A stretch of 64,000 bases of DNA from Mucilaginibacter geliditolerans (GCF_014200495.1 NZ_JACHBY010000006.1:248001-312000); one strand, 5' to 3'; positions 17,180-27,487 are shown, counted from the stretch's first letter. Notes: generated by a model from the letters alone, not told the origin. Numbers and translations: made by a program.

Positions 17180-19945
17180 TTGAGGCAAATTTCTACACCT
17201 TCTTTATCGAAAAATTTATACTTTTTCTTTTATATTCTGCTATTGGCGGGATGCTCGCTTGAAAAACCAACCGGGTTTAACCGCAGTATGCAAAATTTAA
17301 CGGCTCATTATAATATTATATTCAACGCCAATAATATATTGCAGCAAAAGCAGGATGATTATGCGCTTGCCTTTATTGATTCGTATAACGAGCTGCTGAA
17401 CGTTTACCAGGATACAGCCGCTACACATACCACCGCGCTTGATAAGGACCTGCAGCTGGCCGTTGATAAAGCCAACAAGATCATCTACAATAAAGACCAG
17501 AGCCATTATGTGGGAGATGCATACCTTATTATGGGTAAGGCCAACTTTTTAGGCGGTAATTATTTTGACGCGGCGGAATATTTCTCGTACGTGATACGCT
17601 CCTATCCTAAGGAGGCAAGCCTTATGCAGGAAGCCCAGGTATGGAAAGCCCGCACACTTTTATACCTCGACCAGCCCACACCGGCAAAGCTGGTTTTAGA
17701 TACCGCCTTTGAAAACATCAACCCTAAAAAAAATAACCCTGCCGATGTTTATGCCACCAAACTGCAATATGATATTAATGTAAAGGATTATGCTGATGCC
17801 GAGATAATGGCTAAGCAGGCCATACAGTATAGCAGTATTAAAAAGCAACGCCTCCGCTGGACATTCATTTTGGCGCAGCTGCAGGAGATCAATCAAAAGA
17901 ATGATGAGGCATTGGCTAATTATGGAAAAATAGCCAATAGCAATGCCAATTTTGAGATGGCTTTTAACGCCGACCTTAATCGCATACGGATTGAAGATAC
18001 CCGCAACGGGGTTAAGTTAAGCCGTACCGACAGGCTAAAGAGCTTATTAAAAAACCCGAATAATAAGGAGTTTAAAGATCAGATATATTACCAGTTGGGG
18101 CAAATATATCTGGGCGATAAGGATTATAACAACGCTATTAAATATTATAAGCTCTCTATCCGCAGCAGTATCAAAAATCAAAACCAGAAAGGTTTATCAT
18201 ACCTGCGTATTGCCGATATTGATTTTAATAATAAGATTGATTATATAAATGCTAAAAAATACTACGACAGCACCTTAACCACACTTTCGCCAAGCTACCC
18301 CGGTTACCGGCTCATACAAAAAAAGACCAGCAACCTGCAATTGCTTACCGACAGGCTGAAGATAATTGCTCATGAAGATACTTTACAAATGCTGGCCAAC
18401 CTGGATGAAAAAACAAGATCGTTAAAAATAGATACCATGGTTAAAGATATGATCATGGAGCAGCAGGCAGCGTTAAATAGTTTGAAGGCGGCAAGTACCA
18501 ATGCTTCAAATACGGCTGCTAATACAGTATTTAACACGCCGGGTGGCAGTAATTTTTATTTTTACAACTCAAACGCGGTGAGCCAGGGCTATAATGATTT
18601 TAAAAAGCAGTGGGGCAGCAGAAAATTGGAGGATAATTGGCGCAGGAGCAGCCGCTCCAATTCCGATCAGGCAAATAGTCTTAATTCAGCCCGTAACCTC
18701 GATCCGGATGCAGTGGGTCAGCCTGCGTCAGTAGCTAAAACTGCTGTTGCGGCTAAGGATTACCGGCAGCAAATAATAGCGGACCTGCCTTTAACCGCCG
18801 ATTTACTCGCCCAATCAAATATGCGGGTATATAATGCTTATTTTGATATCGCTAATTTTTACAGGGATATTTTGGAGGATAAAAAGGAAGCCATTGCAAC
18901 TTACCTTTTAATTGAAAAACGTTTCCCTAATAACCCTAATCAGGCGGCTATATATTATAGTCTGTACCGTTTATATACGCAACTTAACGATGCGCAGGCC
19001 AATATATACAAAGATAAGATACTGAAAGATTATGCCGATACCCCTTTTGCCAAAGTTATCCTCGATCCGGATTATGGCAAGAAAATGGACGATCAGTATG
19101 CTGAATTTAATAGTTTATACAGCCAGGTATATGACCTGTACATCCAAAGAAAATATAAGGCTGTTATAGCCAGGGTTGATACAGTGCAGAAACAATATCC
19201 GCATAACAGGCTTTCAGCACAACTGGCATACCTTAGGGCGCTGGCTGCAGGGCACCAGGAATCTATTACCCAGTTTAAGACTGACCTGACACAGATAATG
19301 ACCACTTATCCGGGAGATATGTTAATAGTTCCGTTGGTTAAGCAACATTTACAGTATATTAATGCCAATCCGGCCGAGATAGCGTCAAGACAATATGCCT
19401 TATATACAAGGGACTCAACCGAAGTGTTGTTTACCCCGCCTGTTGCCAATCAAAAGCAAACAGAATATCGCAAGCCAGGGCACTATTCGCTGTTTTCGCA
19501 AGTGGCGGATGTGCGTAAGCCTGAGAAAAAGGATAGCGTGGCAGTAAATAAGCCGGTGGTTCGTCACACAGCTCCGGCAGGTATGTTTTCTATGCGCGAT
19601 AGTACTAACTATTATTTTGTTATAAATATTAGTAACGATAACACTAATCTTGCTTCTTCGCGTTTTGGTATAGGGCAGTTTAACCGGGCAAATTATACAA
19701 AGACTGATATTAGCCACCAACTGATGCAGGTTGGCAACAATAACAGGCTTATATTTGTCGGCAAGTTTAATGGCCTGGCTAATGTTAAGGCGTACGCGCG
19801 GGGCATTGTTCCGCTGCTGCCCGATATCATGAAGATATCAAAGGATAAATACAGCTTTTTTATTATAACGAAAGAAAATCTGGATAAATTAGCCGACCAA
19901 AAAACGCTGGAAAACTACATCGACTATTATCAAAACAATTATTAA
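17180..19945 (+). CDS. porW: PorW/SprE-like type IX secretion lipoprotein (TPR)
   Basis: A 921-residue outer-membrane-type lipoprotein: the signal peptide ends in the lipobox LLAGC with Cys25. The mature N-terminus, MQNLTAHYNIIFNANNILQQ, is the recognisable start of PorW/SprE proteins. Tetratricopeptide-like helices fill about residues 90-390 (YYQLGQIYLGDKDYNNAIKY is a clear TPR unit) and 550-720. A short C-terminal alpha/beta domain follows (FVINISNDNTN...YSFFIITKENLDKL). In gliding and secreting Bacteroidota this protein is required for type IX secretion and is thought to connect the inner-membrane motor to the outer-membrane translocon. The start is TTG; no ATG precedes the signal peptide in frame. 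The pbp gene begins one base after its stop, so the two are co-transcribed. Confidence 0.85.
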   Translation: MRQISTPSLSKNLYFFFYILLLAGCSLEKPTGFNRSMQNLTAHYNIIFNANNILQQKQDDYALAFIDSYNELLNVYQDTAATHTTALDKDLQLAVDKANKIIYNKDQSHYVGDAYLIMGKANFLGGNYFDAAEYFSYVIRSYPKEASLMQEAQVWKARTLLYLDQPTPAKLVLDTAFENINPKKNNPADVYATKLQYDINVKDYADAEIMAKQAIQYSSIKKQRLRWTFILAQLQEINQKNDEALANYGKIANSNANFEMAFNADLNRIRIEDTRNGVKLSRTDRLKSLLKNPNNKEFKDQIYYQLGQIYLGDKDYNNAIKYYKLSIRSSIKNQNQKGLSYLRIADIDFNNKIDYINAKKYYDSTLTTLSPSYPGYRLIQKKTSNLQLLTDRLKIIAHEDTLQMLANLDEKTRSLKIDTMVKDMIMEQQAALNSLKAASTNASNTAANTVFNTPGGSNFYFYNSNAVSQGYNDFKKQWGSRKLEDNWRRSSRSNSDQANSLNSARNLDPDAVGQPASVAKTAVAAKDYRQQIIADLPLTADLLAQSNMRVYNAYFDIANFYRDILEDKKEAIATYLLIEKRFPNNPNQAAIYYSLYRLYTQLNDAQANIYKDKILKDYADTPFAKVILDPDYGKKMDDQYAEFNSLYSQVYDLYIQRKYKAVIARVDTVQKQYPHNRLSAQLAYLRALAAGHQESITQFKTDLTQIMTTYPGDMLIVPLVKQHLQYINANPAEIASRQYALYTRDSTEVLFTPPVANQKQTEYRKPGHYSLFSQVADVRKPEKKDSVAVNKPVVRHTAPAGMFSMRDSTNYYFVINISNDNTNLASSRFGIGQFNRANYTKTDISHQLMQVGNNNRLIFVGKFNGLANVKAYARGIVPLLPDIMKISKDKYSFFIITKENLDKLADQKTLENYIDYYQNNY

Positions 19946-19946
19946 G

Positions 19947-22205
19947 ATGCAAAAAAAGCAAGCAAAGCTTACACCACAGGATATTAAAAGATATAACGGA
20001 TATATATGGAAAACAATTATTGGCTGCCTGGTATTTGTTGTGCTATTGATAACGTTAACTGCCTTTGGTGCTTTGGGTCCGCTGCCTGGCTTTCAATATA
20101 TCGAGAACCCAAAAAGTAACCTGGCATCGCAGATCATATCATCTGATAAACAGGTTTTAGGTACCTATTATATACAGAACCGTTCACCGGTTACTTATAA
20201 GGATCTATCGCCAAACGTGGTGAATGCGCTGGTAGCTACCGAAGACAGCCGTTTTTACGAGCATTCGGGTATTGACTTTCAACGTATACCAAGTATTATC
20301 CTGCATAACTTACTGGGCAGCCAGCAGGGTGGTAGTACTATTACGCAGCAATTGGCAAAAAACCTGTTTAATGGTGGTGGCAGTCATAACTTTTTTGTAC
20401 GTATTACCCAAAAGCTAAAGGAGCAAATTATTGCCGTTCGCCTGGAGCGGCATTATACCAAGGAAGAAATTTTAACCATGTACCTTAACACGGTTGATTT
20501 TGGCGCTTACAATACTTTTGGTATTAAATCGGCAGCACGTACTTATTTTAATACTACGCCCGATAAACTTACACCCGATCAGGCTGCGCTTTTGATAGGT
20601 ATGCTTAACGCTCCGGGTATATATTCGCCTATCAATCACCCCAACAGGGCATTGGGCCGCCGTAACCTGGTATTAGACAGGATGAAGAAGGAGAATTACC
20701 TGAGCGCGGGCCAGCTTGAAGAATTTAAGGCAAAACCACTGGGACTTGATTTTACACGTATTGATCATAATGAAGGCCTTGCCCAATACTTCAGGGCGGT
20801 GCTGAAAAAGGAGATCGTGAAAATAATGGCGGATAAATCTATTGCCAAACCCGATGGTACGCCTTATGACCTCGACCGTGATGGCTTAAAAATATATACT
20901 ACAATTGATGCCACCATGCAAGGCTATGCCGAGCAAGCACAGCGCGAATATATGCGTACCCTGCAGGCCCAGTTTAACGATCACTGGCACGGGCATAGTT
21001 TATGGAAAGAGATACCAACCTTTAAAGGCTTAATTGATACGGGTATGCGCCGCTCCGACAGGTGGAAGGAATTAAAATTGCAGGGAAAATCTGACGATGA
21101 GATACGGGAGAACTTTAATACGCCTGATACGCTGAACTTGTTTACCTGGAGAGGTAATATTGATACGGTAATGAAGCCTGTCGACTCGATAGTATATTGT
21201 AAATTACTATTGCGTAACTCACTCATGAGTATGGACCCAACTACCGGCTATATTAAGGCATGGGTAGGCGGCATAAACTTTGAGCATTTTAAATATGACC
21301 AGGTAAAGGACGGATCGAGGCAGGTGGGTTCAACCGCCAAACCGTTTACCTATGCTGTAGCTATTGATGAAGCTTACTCGCCCTGCTTGCAAGTAGATAA
21401 CGTGCCGGATACAAATTATACCGTTACCCCGGCATGGTGCCCGCGTTCAGGTAAAGATGAGACACATGCGGGAATGTTAACGCTAACACAAGCATTAGCA
21501 TTTTCGCAAAACTGGATAACTGCTCATATAATGAAAGAGGTTACTCCTTTACCAGTTGTAGAACTGATAAAGAAAATGGGTGTAAATAGCCCTAACCTTC
21601 AGCCCTATCCTTCCATATGTATAGGTAGCTTTGATGCAACCGTATTTGACATGACTGGCGCTTACAGCGTTTTTGCAAATCACGGTGTTTGGACACAGCC
21701 AACATTCTTATTACGTATTGAGGATAAAAATGGTAATGTGCTATATACTAATCATACCCGGGTAAAACAGGCCATGAACGAGCAAACAGCATACGTAATG
21801 ACCCATATGCTAAAAGGTGTGGTTGATATACCCGGAGCTACAGGTGGCAGATTAAGGTGGAAGTATCATTTTACTAACCCGATAGGTGGTAAAACCGGGA
21901 CAACACAAAATAACTCCGACGGTTGGTTCATAGGCATTACACCACAGCTGGTAACCGGCATTTGGACAGGCTGCGAAGACAGGGCCATACATTTCCGTAC
22001 GGAGCGACTGGGCGAGGGTGCCAATACAGCGCTGCCAATTTTTGCGTTATACATGAAACAGGTATATGCCAACCCGGCGTTGGGTGTCAAAATGAACGTA
22101 GATTTTGCTCCGCCCAAAAACGGTGTAAGTATTAGCCTTGATTGTGACCAGTATAACCAGCAAACCAAGGATACTAAGGACGTGGATAAGAAACTGGAGT
22201 TTTAA
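19947..22205 (+). CDS. Class A penicillin-binding protein (PBP1A-like)
   Basis: A 752-residue bifunctional peptidoglycan synthase. An N-terminal membrane helix lies at about residues 22-43. The glycosyltransferase (GT51) domain shows the catalytic glutamate in ATEDSRFYEHSGID (E99) and QGGSTITQQLAKNLF. The transpeptidase domain has the three active-site boxes: S462-T-A-K465, S520-Q-N522 and K649-T-G651. The C-terminal tail is short. It polymerises and cross-links glycan strands in the periplasm and is a beta-lactam target. It starts one base after the porW-like gene. After the stop comes a perfect GTCATTGCGAGG palindrome that could act as the operon end. Confidence 0.95.
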   Translation: MQKKQAKLTPQDIKRYNGYIWKTIIGCLVFVVLLITLTAFGALGPLPGFQYIENPKSNLASQIISSDKQVLGTYYIQNRSPVTYKDLSPNVVNALVATEDSRFYEHSGIDFQRIPSIILHNLLGSQQGGSTITQQLAKNLFNGGGSHNFFVRITQKLKEQIIAVRLERHYTKEEILTMYLNTVDFGAYNTFGIKSAARTYFNTTPDKLTPDQAALLIGMLNAPGIYSPINHPNRALGRRNLVLDRMKKENYLSAGQLEEFKAKPLGLDFTRIDHNEGLAQYFRAVLKKEIVKIMADKSIAKPDGTPYDLDRDGLKIYTTIDATMQGYAEQAQREYMRTLQAQFNDHWHGHSLWKEIPTFKGLIDTGMRRSDRWKELKLQGKSDDEIRENFNTPDTLNLFTWRGNIDTVMKPVDSIVYCKLLLRNSLMSMDPTTGYIKAWVGGINFEHFKYDQVKDGSRQVGSTAKPFTYAVAIDEAYSPCLQVDNVPDTNYTVTPAWCPRSGKDETHAGMLTLTQALAFSQNWITAHIMKEVTPLPVVELIKKMGVNSPNLQPYPSICIGSFDATVFDMTGAYSVFANHGVWTQPTFLLRIEDKNGNVLYTNHTRVKQAMNEQTAYVMTHMLKGVVDIPGATGGRLRWKYHFTNPIGGKTGTTQNNSDGWFIGITPQLVTGIWTGCEDRAIHFRTERLGEGANTALPIFALYMKQVYANPALGVKMNVDFAPPKNGVSISLDCDQYNQQTKDTKDVDKKLEF

Positions 22206-22236
22206 GATTGTTATATAATATTATAGTCTTCGCCGA

Positions 22237-22320
22237 GCGTCATTGCGAGGTACGAAGCAATCCCCGATTTGCAGATCCGCTCTGTACAGTTAGGGATTGC
22301 TTCGTACCTCGCAATGACGC
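22237..22320. repeat. Perfect GTCATTGCGAGG palindrome (short form)
   Basis: The outer 28 bases are perfect reverse complements: the left begins GCGTCATTGCGAGGTACGAA and the right ends TTCGTACCTCGCAATGACGC. The 28-base centre is CGATTTGCAGATCCGCTCTG then TACAGTTA. The left half resembles the left end, and the right half the right end, of the long repeat (copies B, D and F), so this looks like the long element without its core. It lies 31 bases after the pbp stop. Confidence 0.9.
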
Positions 22321-22397
22321 TTAGAGATAGGTGGCAGGCGAGAATGAAAAGTAAGTAAATGGGCCATTGTTCACCAATGACTATTGACTAATAACCA

Positions 22398-24233
22398 ATG
22401 ACAGAAAAATTCGACTATAAAGCTGCATTAAAAAACATACCCCACAAACCGGGAATTTACCAGTATTGGGATAGTGAAAAGGAACTGATATACATTGGTA
22501 AGGCCAAAGATCTGCGCAATAGGGTAAGCTCTTACTTTAATAATCCTAATGTAAATGCCAAAACCAGGGTGTTGGTATCAAAGATCCGCAACATTACCTT
22601 TACTATTGTAGATACTGAGATTGATGCCTGGCTGCTGGAAAACAGCCTGATAAAAAAGCATCAGCCGCGTTATAATGTAATGCTCAAGGATGATAAGACC
22701 TATCCATGGATCATTATCAAAAATGAAAATTATCCCCGCATCTTCTGGACACGCCGGATTGTTCGCGATGGTTCAAAATATCTTGGGCCCTATGCTTCGG
22801 TAAGCATGATGCATAATATTCTGGGGCTGATTAAGGAAACTTACCCGCTGCGTACCTGCAGCCTGCCGCTTACCCGCCAAAATATTGAGAAAGGTAAGTT
22901 TAAGGTTTGTTTGGAATATCAAATAGGTAATTGCAAGGGCCCCTGTCAGGATTTTCAGACCGAAGACGATTACGCCCATAACATCAGCGAGATAACAGAT
23001 ATCCTTAGCGGTAAAATAGGAGCGGTGCTGCGCGGATTAAAGACTGATATGGAGGCTGCCGTAACCGAGCTGAATTACGAGCAGGCTCATCGCCTGAAAA
23101 GGAAGTTTGAATTGCTGGAGAATTACCAGAGCAAATCAACAGTAGTAAATTCGTCAATTACAGATATTGATGTGTTCAGCATCGCATCCGAAGAAAAATA
23201 TGCCTTTGTTAACTTCCTGAAGATCATGAACGGCACCATCATCCAAACACAAACCATCGAACTAAAAAAACGATTGGATGAGAGTGATGAGGAACTGCTT
23301 ACGCTGGCCATATCCGAGTTCAGGAGCCGTTATAACAGTCATTCAAAAGAGATTATCGTACCGTTTGATATCGATCTGGACGAAAAATCAAGCACTATAA
23401 AATTTACCGTACCCAAATTGGGTGAAAAGAAAAAGCTGCTTGATCTGTCACAAAAAAACGTGCAGTTCTTTAAAAAGGAGCGGATAGACCAGTACGAAAA
23501 GCTAAACCCGGAGATTCGTACCGAGCGACTGCTTACCCAAATGATGAAGGATCTGCGGATGAACCAATTGCCGCGCCATATTGAATGCTTTGATAACTCA
23601 AACTTTCAGGGTAAATACCCGGTATCGGCCATTGTGGTTTTTAAGGATGCTAAGCCATCAAAAAAAGATTATCGTCACTTTAATGTGAAAACCGTTGTTG
23701 GTCCGGATGATTTTGCAACGATGGAAGAGGCAGTTCACCGCCGCTACCGCCGTATGCTTGATGAAGGCACAGAACTGCCGCAATTGATTATTATTGACGG
23801 TGGCAAGGGGCAGCTATCATCGGCCATGAAAAGCCTTAAACTGTTAGGGATTGAAAAGCAGGTAACCGTTATAGGCATAGCCAAACGACTGGAAGAACTC
23901 TACTATCCGGGTGATCAGTATCCTTTATATTTAGATAAACGGTCAGAAACGCTGAAGGTTATACAGCAATTGCGTGATGAGGCGCATCGTTTCGGTATCA
24001 CTTTCCACCGCAAGCAACGCGATAAAGGCACACTGGTAACTGAGCTTGATTTGATTGACGGGATAGGCAAAACCACCTCGGGCAAACTGCTCAAATATTT
24101 TAAATCAGTTAAAAAAATCCGCGAAGCAACAGAGGAAGAATTGAAGGAAGTTGTTAATACCAAACAGGCAAAAGCTATCATAACTTATTTTGGAGATAAA
24201 AAAATAGAAGCTACTGATACTGAACAGGGGTAA
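22398..24233 (+). CDS. uvrC: Excinuclease ABC subunit C
   Basis: A 611-residue UvrC, the nuclease that cuts on both sides of a lesion in nucleotide excision repair. The N-terminal GIY-YIG domain is clear (HKPGIYQYW...LIYIGKAKDLRNRVSSYF, residues 15-48). The UVR motif lies near residues 215-240 (ELNYEQAHRLKRKFELLENY). The C-terminal RNase H-like nuclease has ECFDNSNFQG and LIIIDGGKGQLSSA. A helix-hairpin-helix at the end reads LIDGIGKTTSGKLLKYF. The length is usual. Start ATG at 22398, without a visible Shine-Dalgarno, as is normal in this phylum. A small unknown gene follows after 28 bases. Confidence 0.98.
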   Translation: MTEKFDYKAALKNIPHKPGIYQYWDSEKELIYIGKAKDLRNRVSSYFNNPNVNAKTRVLVSKIRNITFTIVDTEIDAWLLENSLIKKHQPRYNVMLKDDKTYPWIIIKNENYPRIFWTRRIVRDGSKYLGPYASVSMMHNILGLIKETYPLRTCSLPLTRQNIEKGKFKVCLEYQIGNCKGPCQDFQTEDDYAHNISEITDILSGKIGAVLRGLKTDMEAAVTELNYEQAHRLKRKFELLENYQSKSTVVNSSITDIDVFSIASEEKYAFVNFLKIMNGTIIQTQTIELKKRLDESDEELLTLAISEFRSRYNSHSKEIIVPFDIDLDEKSSTIKFTVPKLGEKKKLLDLSQKNVQFFKKERIDQYEKLNPEIRTERLLTQMMKDLRMNQLPRHIECFDNSNFQGKYPVSAIVVFKDAKPSKKDYRHFNVKTVVGPDDFATMEEAVHRRYRRMLDEGTELPQLIIIDGGKGQLSSAMKSLKLLGIEKQVTVIGIAKRLEELYYPGDQYPLYLDKRSETLKVIQQLRDEAHRFGITFHRKQRDKGTLVTELDLIDGIGKTTSGKLLKYFKSVKKIREATEEELKEVVNTKQAKAIITYFGDKKIEATDTEQG

Positions 24234-24261
24234 GGATGCTCATTTTTTATATATTTACCCA

Positions 24262-24693
24262 ATGAACAAGCCCCGGCTCATAACCATTTTACTTTGCATT
24301 ATTGTTTTAGGTTTAGTAGTACAAAAGAACTCCCATAGTGAGGGCTTGAATTTTGCAGAATTAGATAATAATGATGATGCAAGGCTATCGGCGCAACAAA
24401 AGGTGATCGATTCGCTGACGGCAGTTTACCAGGATAGGCCGGTAACAGCCTTTACTTTTGAACACTTTATCGACAAATCCCCCCAAATATTTGTATATAG
24501 TGGCACTGGTGCTAAAGTGCTTGATACATTAGCCAATAGTGATCATGTTCAACTCATTAGCACAGCTGTTTTTAATGGTGCACCCAATGCCAAGGTTAAA
24601 ACCAGCAAAGGTGTAACAGGTTATATCTATTATTTCCACATAAAAGAGTTTGAAGAGGTATTGAAACTAAAAGGCCTTGAAACTGAGGATTAG
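24262..24693 (+). CDS. Exported or membrane-anchored protein, SH3-like, unknown
   Basis: A 143-residue protein with an N-terminal hydrophobic helix (about residues 7-21), so it is exported and perhaps anchored. The remaining residues include SDHVQLISTAVFNGAPNAKV followed by KTSKGVTGYIYYFHIK, which has the strand pattern and the terminal 'G-x-x-G-x-I' feel of a bacterial SH3 domain. I do not recognise a named family. It lies 28 bases after uvrC on the same strand and may share its transcript, though no functional link is evident. Confidence 0.7.
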   Translation: MNKPRLITILLCIIVLGLVVQKNSHSEGLNFAELDNNDDARLSAQQKVIDSLTAVYQDRPVTAFTFEHFIDKSPQIFVYSGTGAKVLDTLANSDHVQLISTAVFNGAPNAKVKTSKGVTGYIYYFHIKEFEEVLKLKGLETED

Positions 24694-25048
24694 CTTATTA
24701 CATTTCCAAAAAGCCTGTTCCCACCATTCTGCAATTAATTAAAGATTAGTTTTTCTCGATATTTTTTAATCCTTGGTTATAAATAAAGGTTTGATTGCAA
24801 TTATTCTATTGTAATATCATTTTAATTGATAGTTTTATATTAACTAAATACCCCAATTAGTAAAAAACCTGCACAATTAACATGGTTAATCCCACGTATT
24901 TAAATCATTTAATATTGGCAATGCCCGCCTGTACAATCATGTCTGCATTGTTTAGCTATAGCTTATTCTCAGCTCGTGGGATTTTTCAATCCATGATGCC
25001 GGTTAATAACATGAAATCAAACAATATTTACTCGTAAACTACTGTAAA
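24694..25048 (+). other. AT-rich intergenic leader of the GH2 gene
   Basis: A 355-base region, mostly A/T in its first 250 bases. I see no strong hairpin and no repeat family member. TAATATTG near 24911 differs by one base from the TAnnTTTG -7 consensus, but no -33 partner is clear. A 38-codon ATG frame (24921-25037) ends 11 bases before the GH2 start; it has no recognisable features and could be chance or a leader. Confidence 0.4.
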
Positions 25049-27487
25049 ATGAAAAAGTTAGTATCATTTACTTTACTCTTATTTGTATCAATTGCTACTT
25101 GTTTAGCGCAGCAAACCCGCGTTGTGAGTAGTTTTGATGATGACTGGTCGTTTCACCTGGGTGATGTAAGCGGCGCGGAGGCTAATGATTTTAACGATAA
25201 CTCGTGGCGAAAAGTAACCCTGCCGCATGACTGGGATATTGAAACTAAAATAGCCCCAAAAGCTTCGACAGGCGGCGGTGGTGGTTTTTTCTGGGGTGGC
25301 ATAGGCTGGTACCGCAAAACATTTGACATACCCGTTGGCATGGCCGATAAACGTACAACCATTGAGTTTGAAGGTATTTATATGAATGCTGATGTTTGGG
25401 TAAACGGTATTCATGTAGCTATGCAACCTTATGGCTATACCAGTTTTATAACAGATATTACCACCCAGCTTAAAACAGGTAAAAATACTATTGCTGTAAA
25501 AGTTGATAACTCGCAGCAGCGGAACAGCAGGTGGTATAGTGGGTCGGGTATTTACAGGCACGTTTGGTTAACTGTTGCTCCTTTGGTACATATCGCGCCG
25601 CGCGGTGTGTTCTTTTATACCGGGCATGCTAACTCAGTTAAAGCTGATGTGGGTATTAAAACCACTGTTGCAAACGACGGCAATGCAAGCGCGCTGGTTG
25701 TTATACAAAATAAACTGGTTGCGCAGGACGGCAGTGAGATCCCTGCAAAAGAGCAAAGTATTAGTCTGCCAGGTAATAGCAAGCAGGAATTTGTCCAGCA
25801 GATATCGGTAACCCGCCCCAATTTATGGTCGCCTGATATTCCTTTACGGTATCGCCTGGTATCACGCATTTTGGTTAATGGCGTATTGAATGACGAAGTA
25901 ACCACCAAAGTTGGTATACGTGAACTGGCATGGTCGGCAAAAGCAGGCTTTACCATAAACGGTAAGGTATATAAATTGAATGGCGGCTGTATCCACCATG
26001 ATAACGGTGTACTGGGCGCTGCAGCCTTTGACAGGGCCGAGATAAGAAAAGTACAACTGCTTAAAAATGCAGGCTTTAATGAGCTGAGAACATCGCACAA
26101 CCCACCATCGCCTGCTTTACTGAACGCTTGCGATAGTTTGGGTATGTTGGTGATGGATGAGGCGTTCGACTGCTGGTCGAAAGGAAAAAATGCGAAGGAT
26201 TACTCGGTATATTTTAAAGACTGGTGGCAAAAAGACCTGGATGCTTTTGTGTTCCGCGATCGTAACCACCCGGCGGTAATTATGTGGAGCACAGGCAATG
26301 AGATCCCGGGTTCAATGGATCCTGAAATTGGCGGCGTATATGGCCAGCAATTGGTGGACAGGATAAAGCAGGATGACCCTACAAGGCCAATAACACAGGC
26401 TTTGCTTGGCTTACCAAAAACTGCATCAGACAGCGCTGTTATACTAAAACAGCGTAATGCGCTTGATATAGTAGGTTGTAATTATAATATGGAAGCCTTA
26501 ATTAAGGACGAAGTGAATAACCCGCAAAGGGTGCTTATAGGTACAGAATCGATGCCTGACGATCCGGCGGATAGGTGGGGCCTGTTAGCCAATACCAATT
26601 TTGTGATCGGTGATAATGTGTGGACAGCCATGGATTATTTAGGGGAATCGGGCTTAGGCAGATCATTTTATGAAGGTGACCCTACAGAGCCTTTGGATAC
26701 CGAGCATAACCCGGTTTGGCATGCCAGCGATAAACTGTACCCCTGGCATGGCGCGGTTTCGGGCGATTTGGATATATTGGGTTTTAGCAAGCCAACCGCA
26801 CACTATCGTAATATAGTTTGGAACAGGGGCGAAAACATATACATGGGTGTTCGCCAGCCTGATGTGAAGAATGACCATAAACTTGTTCGTGTTGGCTGGA
26901 GCATTTACCCGGTTACAGAAAGCTGGACTTATCCCGGCCAGGAAAATAAACCAATGGAGGTTGAAGTTTATACCCGTTACAGCAAGGTATCCCTTTATCT
27001 GAATGATCAGCTGATAGAAACCAAAGATGTTACCCCTAAAGATAAGTTTAAAGTAACCTTTACCGTGCCTTATGCAGCCGGTGTACTAAAAGCAGTTGGC
27101 CAGGCAGATGGAAAAGAGGCACAAAGCGCCCAACTGGCAACTGCAGGCCCGGCAAAGGGGATACGCTTAACAGCCGACAAAAAAATACTTAAAGCTGATG
27201 GACAGGACCTATGTTTTATAACGGTAGAAATTGTTGACAGAGACGGTAAATTGCAACCCAACTCAAACGACAGGATAAAATTTAATATACAAGGCGTAGG
27301 CACTATACAAGGTTTAGGCAATGCCAACCTGAAAGGCGAAGACGCTTATGTAGGTACACAATGCGATGTGTTGAACGGTAGAGCGCTTATTGTACTGCGC
27401 TCAACAAAAGCAGCGGGTACACTGGTGCTGAATGCGCAATCGCCGGGCTTAAAACCGACGGTGTTGTTGTTGAGTACAACGAAGTAA
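25049..27487 (+). CDS. Glycoside hydrolase family 2 (beta-galactosidase type)
   Basis: An 812-residue secreted enzyme. A cleavable signal peptide ends near residue 20 (ATCLAQQ). The jelly-roll sugar-binding domain covers about residues 25-180, with DDWSFHLGDV and LPHDWDIE typical of GH2. An Ig-like domain follows to about 290, then the TIM barrel from about 300. The acid/base is Glu418 in WSTGNEIPG; the probable nucleophile is Glu500 in IGTESMP. The C-terminal region (about 610-810) has a DUF4982-like and further beta domains seen in Bacteroidota GH2 proteins. It hydrolyses terminal beta-linked sugars (galactose, possibly glucuronic acid or mannose) in the periplasm or outside. A strong terminator follows. 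Confidence 0.93.
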   Translation: MKKLVSFTLLLFVSIATCLAQQTRVVSSFDDDWSFHLGDVSGAEANDFNDNSWRKVTLPHDWDIETKIAPKASTGGGGGFFWGGIGWYRKTFDIPVGMADKRTTIEFEGIYMNADVWVNGIHVAMQPYGYTSFITDITTQLKTGKNTIAVKVDNSQQRNSRWYSGSGIYRHVWLTVAPLVHIAPRGVFFYTGHANSVKADVGIKTTVANDGNASALVVIQNKLVAQDGSEIPAKEQSISLPGNSKQEFVQQISVTRPNLWSPDIPLRYRLVSRILVNGVLNDEVTTKVGIRELAWSAKAGFTINGKVYKLNGGCIHHDNGVLGAAAFDRAEIRKVQLLKNAGFNELRTSHNPPSPALLNACDSLGMLVMDEAFDCWSKGKNAKDYSVYFKDWWQKDLDAFVFRDRNHPAVIMWSTGNEIPGSMDPEIGGVYGQQLVDRIKQDDPTRPITQALLGLPKTASDSAVILKQRNALDIVGCNYNMEALIKDEVNNPQRVLIGTESMPDDPADRWGLLANTNFVIGDNVWTAMDYLGESGLGRSFYEGDPTEPLDTEHNPVWHASDKLYPWHGAVSGDLDILGFSKPTAHYRNIVWNRGENIYMGVRQPDVKNDHKLVRVGWSIYPVTESWTYPGQENKPMEVEVYTRYSKVSLYLNDQLIETKDVTPKDKFKVTFTVPYAAGVLKAVGQADGKEAQSAQLATAGPAKGIRLTADKKILKADGQDLCFITVEIVDRDGKLQPNSNDRIKFNIQGVGTIQGLGNANLKGEDAYVGTQCDVLNGRALIVLRSTKAAGTLVLNAQSPGLKPTVLLLSTTK

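Noticed and set aside
24921..25037. 38-codon ATG frame upstream of the GH2 gene
   Set aside because: No signal, motif or codon bias supports it. It could be a leader peptide, but the evidence is only a short open frame.
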